Shown one piece after another: positions 63,138-64,000 of a stretch of DNA of 64,000 bases; the first letter of the stretch is position 1, and the number at the start of each line of letters is the position of its first letter. The translations under genes were made by a program, and so were the position numbers. The stretch comes from Chondrosia reniformis (Eukaryota > Porifera > Demospongiae > Chondrillida > Chondrillidae), in the NCBI GenBank assembly GCA_947172415.1, contig OX359196.1, positions 6,511,901 to 6,575,900 on the forward strand, in the 5' to 3' direction. The notes under the pieces are model-generated. The model was not told the origin of the DNA. It was given only the letters and a program-made list of their open reading frames with translations, and searched no databases.

Positions 63138-64000
63138 TTAAATTTCACTGTCAAATGAATATCTTCTTAAATATGGATACTTCTTGATGGATTCTTCAAT
63201 AAAATTCACTTGTTCTTTATTCCAGTGGATGTAAGATCTAGTTTTAGAAAGCTGCTTGGCTGTTGATCTCATACAAATGTCAAGGTACTGCTGAGAACAT
63301 TCTACACTTAAGAAATCACACATTCTCTGCATCTCTCTTACAGGATCTTTCACTAGGTCTGGTAAGTGTATCTGATGGATATCTAGAGAAAGTGCTTCTG
63401 TCATTTGTTCAATGGCCTCAACACGAGCAAAGAAATGGCAAGCAGACCGGTCAATTGCTCTGCTTAGTTGTTGTGCAAACTGACCATTCATGGCTTGGGT
63501 TAGGTTATGTCTGAGATCGTATCCACCAACCAAATACAGAGCCAATGTAGCTATATTGTCAAAAGGATTTCTCACAACCTGCATGTACGTACATAGAACA
63601 TTAACATGTATTTATATACGCATACAAATTAAAGTATATATAGGTACTATTAGTATAAGATGTGTACACGATTATACATGCATGTACATGTGTTCCATGA
63701 ATTGGTTGCAACGTTTGCATGCAACATAATATTTAGGCACTGTTCCATGCAGCTAACAAACCCACCTGTATATATTTTATGGATATTCCAACAATCTTTT
63801 TGAGTTTTTCTATAGTAGCCTTACTTTTGTCAGGATTGGATAGCCATGTTTCTACCGTCCTACTAGCCTTTTTGTCTCCAATAACTTGTATGTAGTGGTC
63901 ATAATTGGCATTCCATGAACCATTCAAAAATACACTCACTTTCTTTTCTTGCCTTTCTGCAACATTTTTGCTGGCTTGCTTTTGCCGAAAAGCCAATGCC
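63138..64000 (-). CDS. Sulfotransferase-family protein, 5' end beyond the right edge
   Basis: Two exons are visible, 63766->64000 and 63138-63578, joined phase 0 across a 187-bp intron, stop at 63138. KYIQVVRNPFDNIATLAL is the 3'-phosphate-binding (PAPS) signature of sulfotransferases, and LPDLVKDPVREMQRMCDFLS matches the late family motif before the C-terminus. The C-terminal helix follows (NKEQVNFIEESIKKYPYLRRY). The 5'-phosphosulfate loop would be in the missing part. The substrate cannot be inferred. Confidence 0.8.

Overview
The window is eukaryotic and animal. Nearly every gene is split by short GT-AG introns (often 50-90 bp), intergenic gaps are tiny, and the products are typical metazoan proteins (STIM, UNC45, ATRX, RECQL5, UFSP2). 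Small introns, very dense genes and abundant TACGTA/TATG simple repeats suggest a compact invertebrate genome. A demosponge such as Amphimedon is my best guess; this is an inference from style, not a match I could run.

Positions 1-50.9 kb are gene-dense. In order: NFXL1 (-, with an intronless multi-membrane-span gene nested in an intron on the + strand), STIM (+), UNC45 (-), RBM41 (+), TXNDC9 (-), SLC25A43 (+), a helix-hairpin-helix/TIR fusion (-), UFSP2 (+), a RAD6-type E2 UBE2A/B (-), JPT1/HN1 (+), DPH3 (-), RECQL5 (+), a small FANCF-like gene (-), ATRX (+) and an SLC36-type amino acid transporter (-). The 15 genes alternate strand without exception, so start codons face each other in seven head-to-head pairs only 18-184 bp apart. 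I assembled exons by hand. For every complete multi-exon gene the exon lengths sum to a multiple of three and the phases agree, which supports the models.

Several introns hold minisatellites. In NFXL1 (36-bp unit) and UBE2A/B (39-bp unit) the repeat unit contains the 3' splice acceptor and the first bases of the following exon, so each gene carries six to ten tandem copies of its own splice acceptor. ATRX intron 2 has about 21 copies of a 46-bp unit.

Positions 51.2-63.1 kb are a satellite block. A 169-bp monomer alternates with a roughly 1-kb non-satellite segment in a higher-order repeat of about 4.0 and 3.3 kb. It is broken by a non-LTR retrotransposon 3' fragment, a hAT-like element with 13-bp inverted ends and another retroelement-like tail. 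Two of these have a visible empty site in a sister copy. After the satellite, a sulfotransferase-like gene (-) runs off the right edge.

Functionally, UBE2A/B (RAD6), RECQL5, the FANCF-like gene and ATRX form a 22-kb run of DNA-repair and replication-stress genes. The HhH-TIR protein, which joins a DNA-binding fold to a probable NADase or signalling domain, lies just upstream and shares its promoter with UFSP2. I regard this protein and the splice-acceptor minisatellites as the most novel content.
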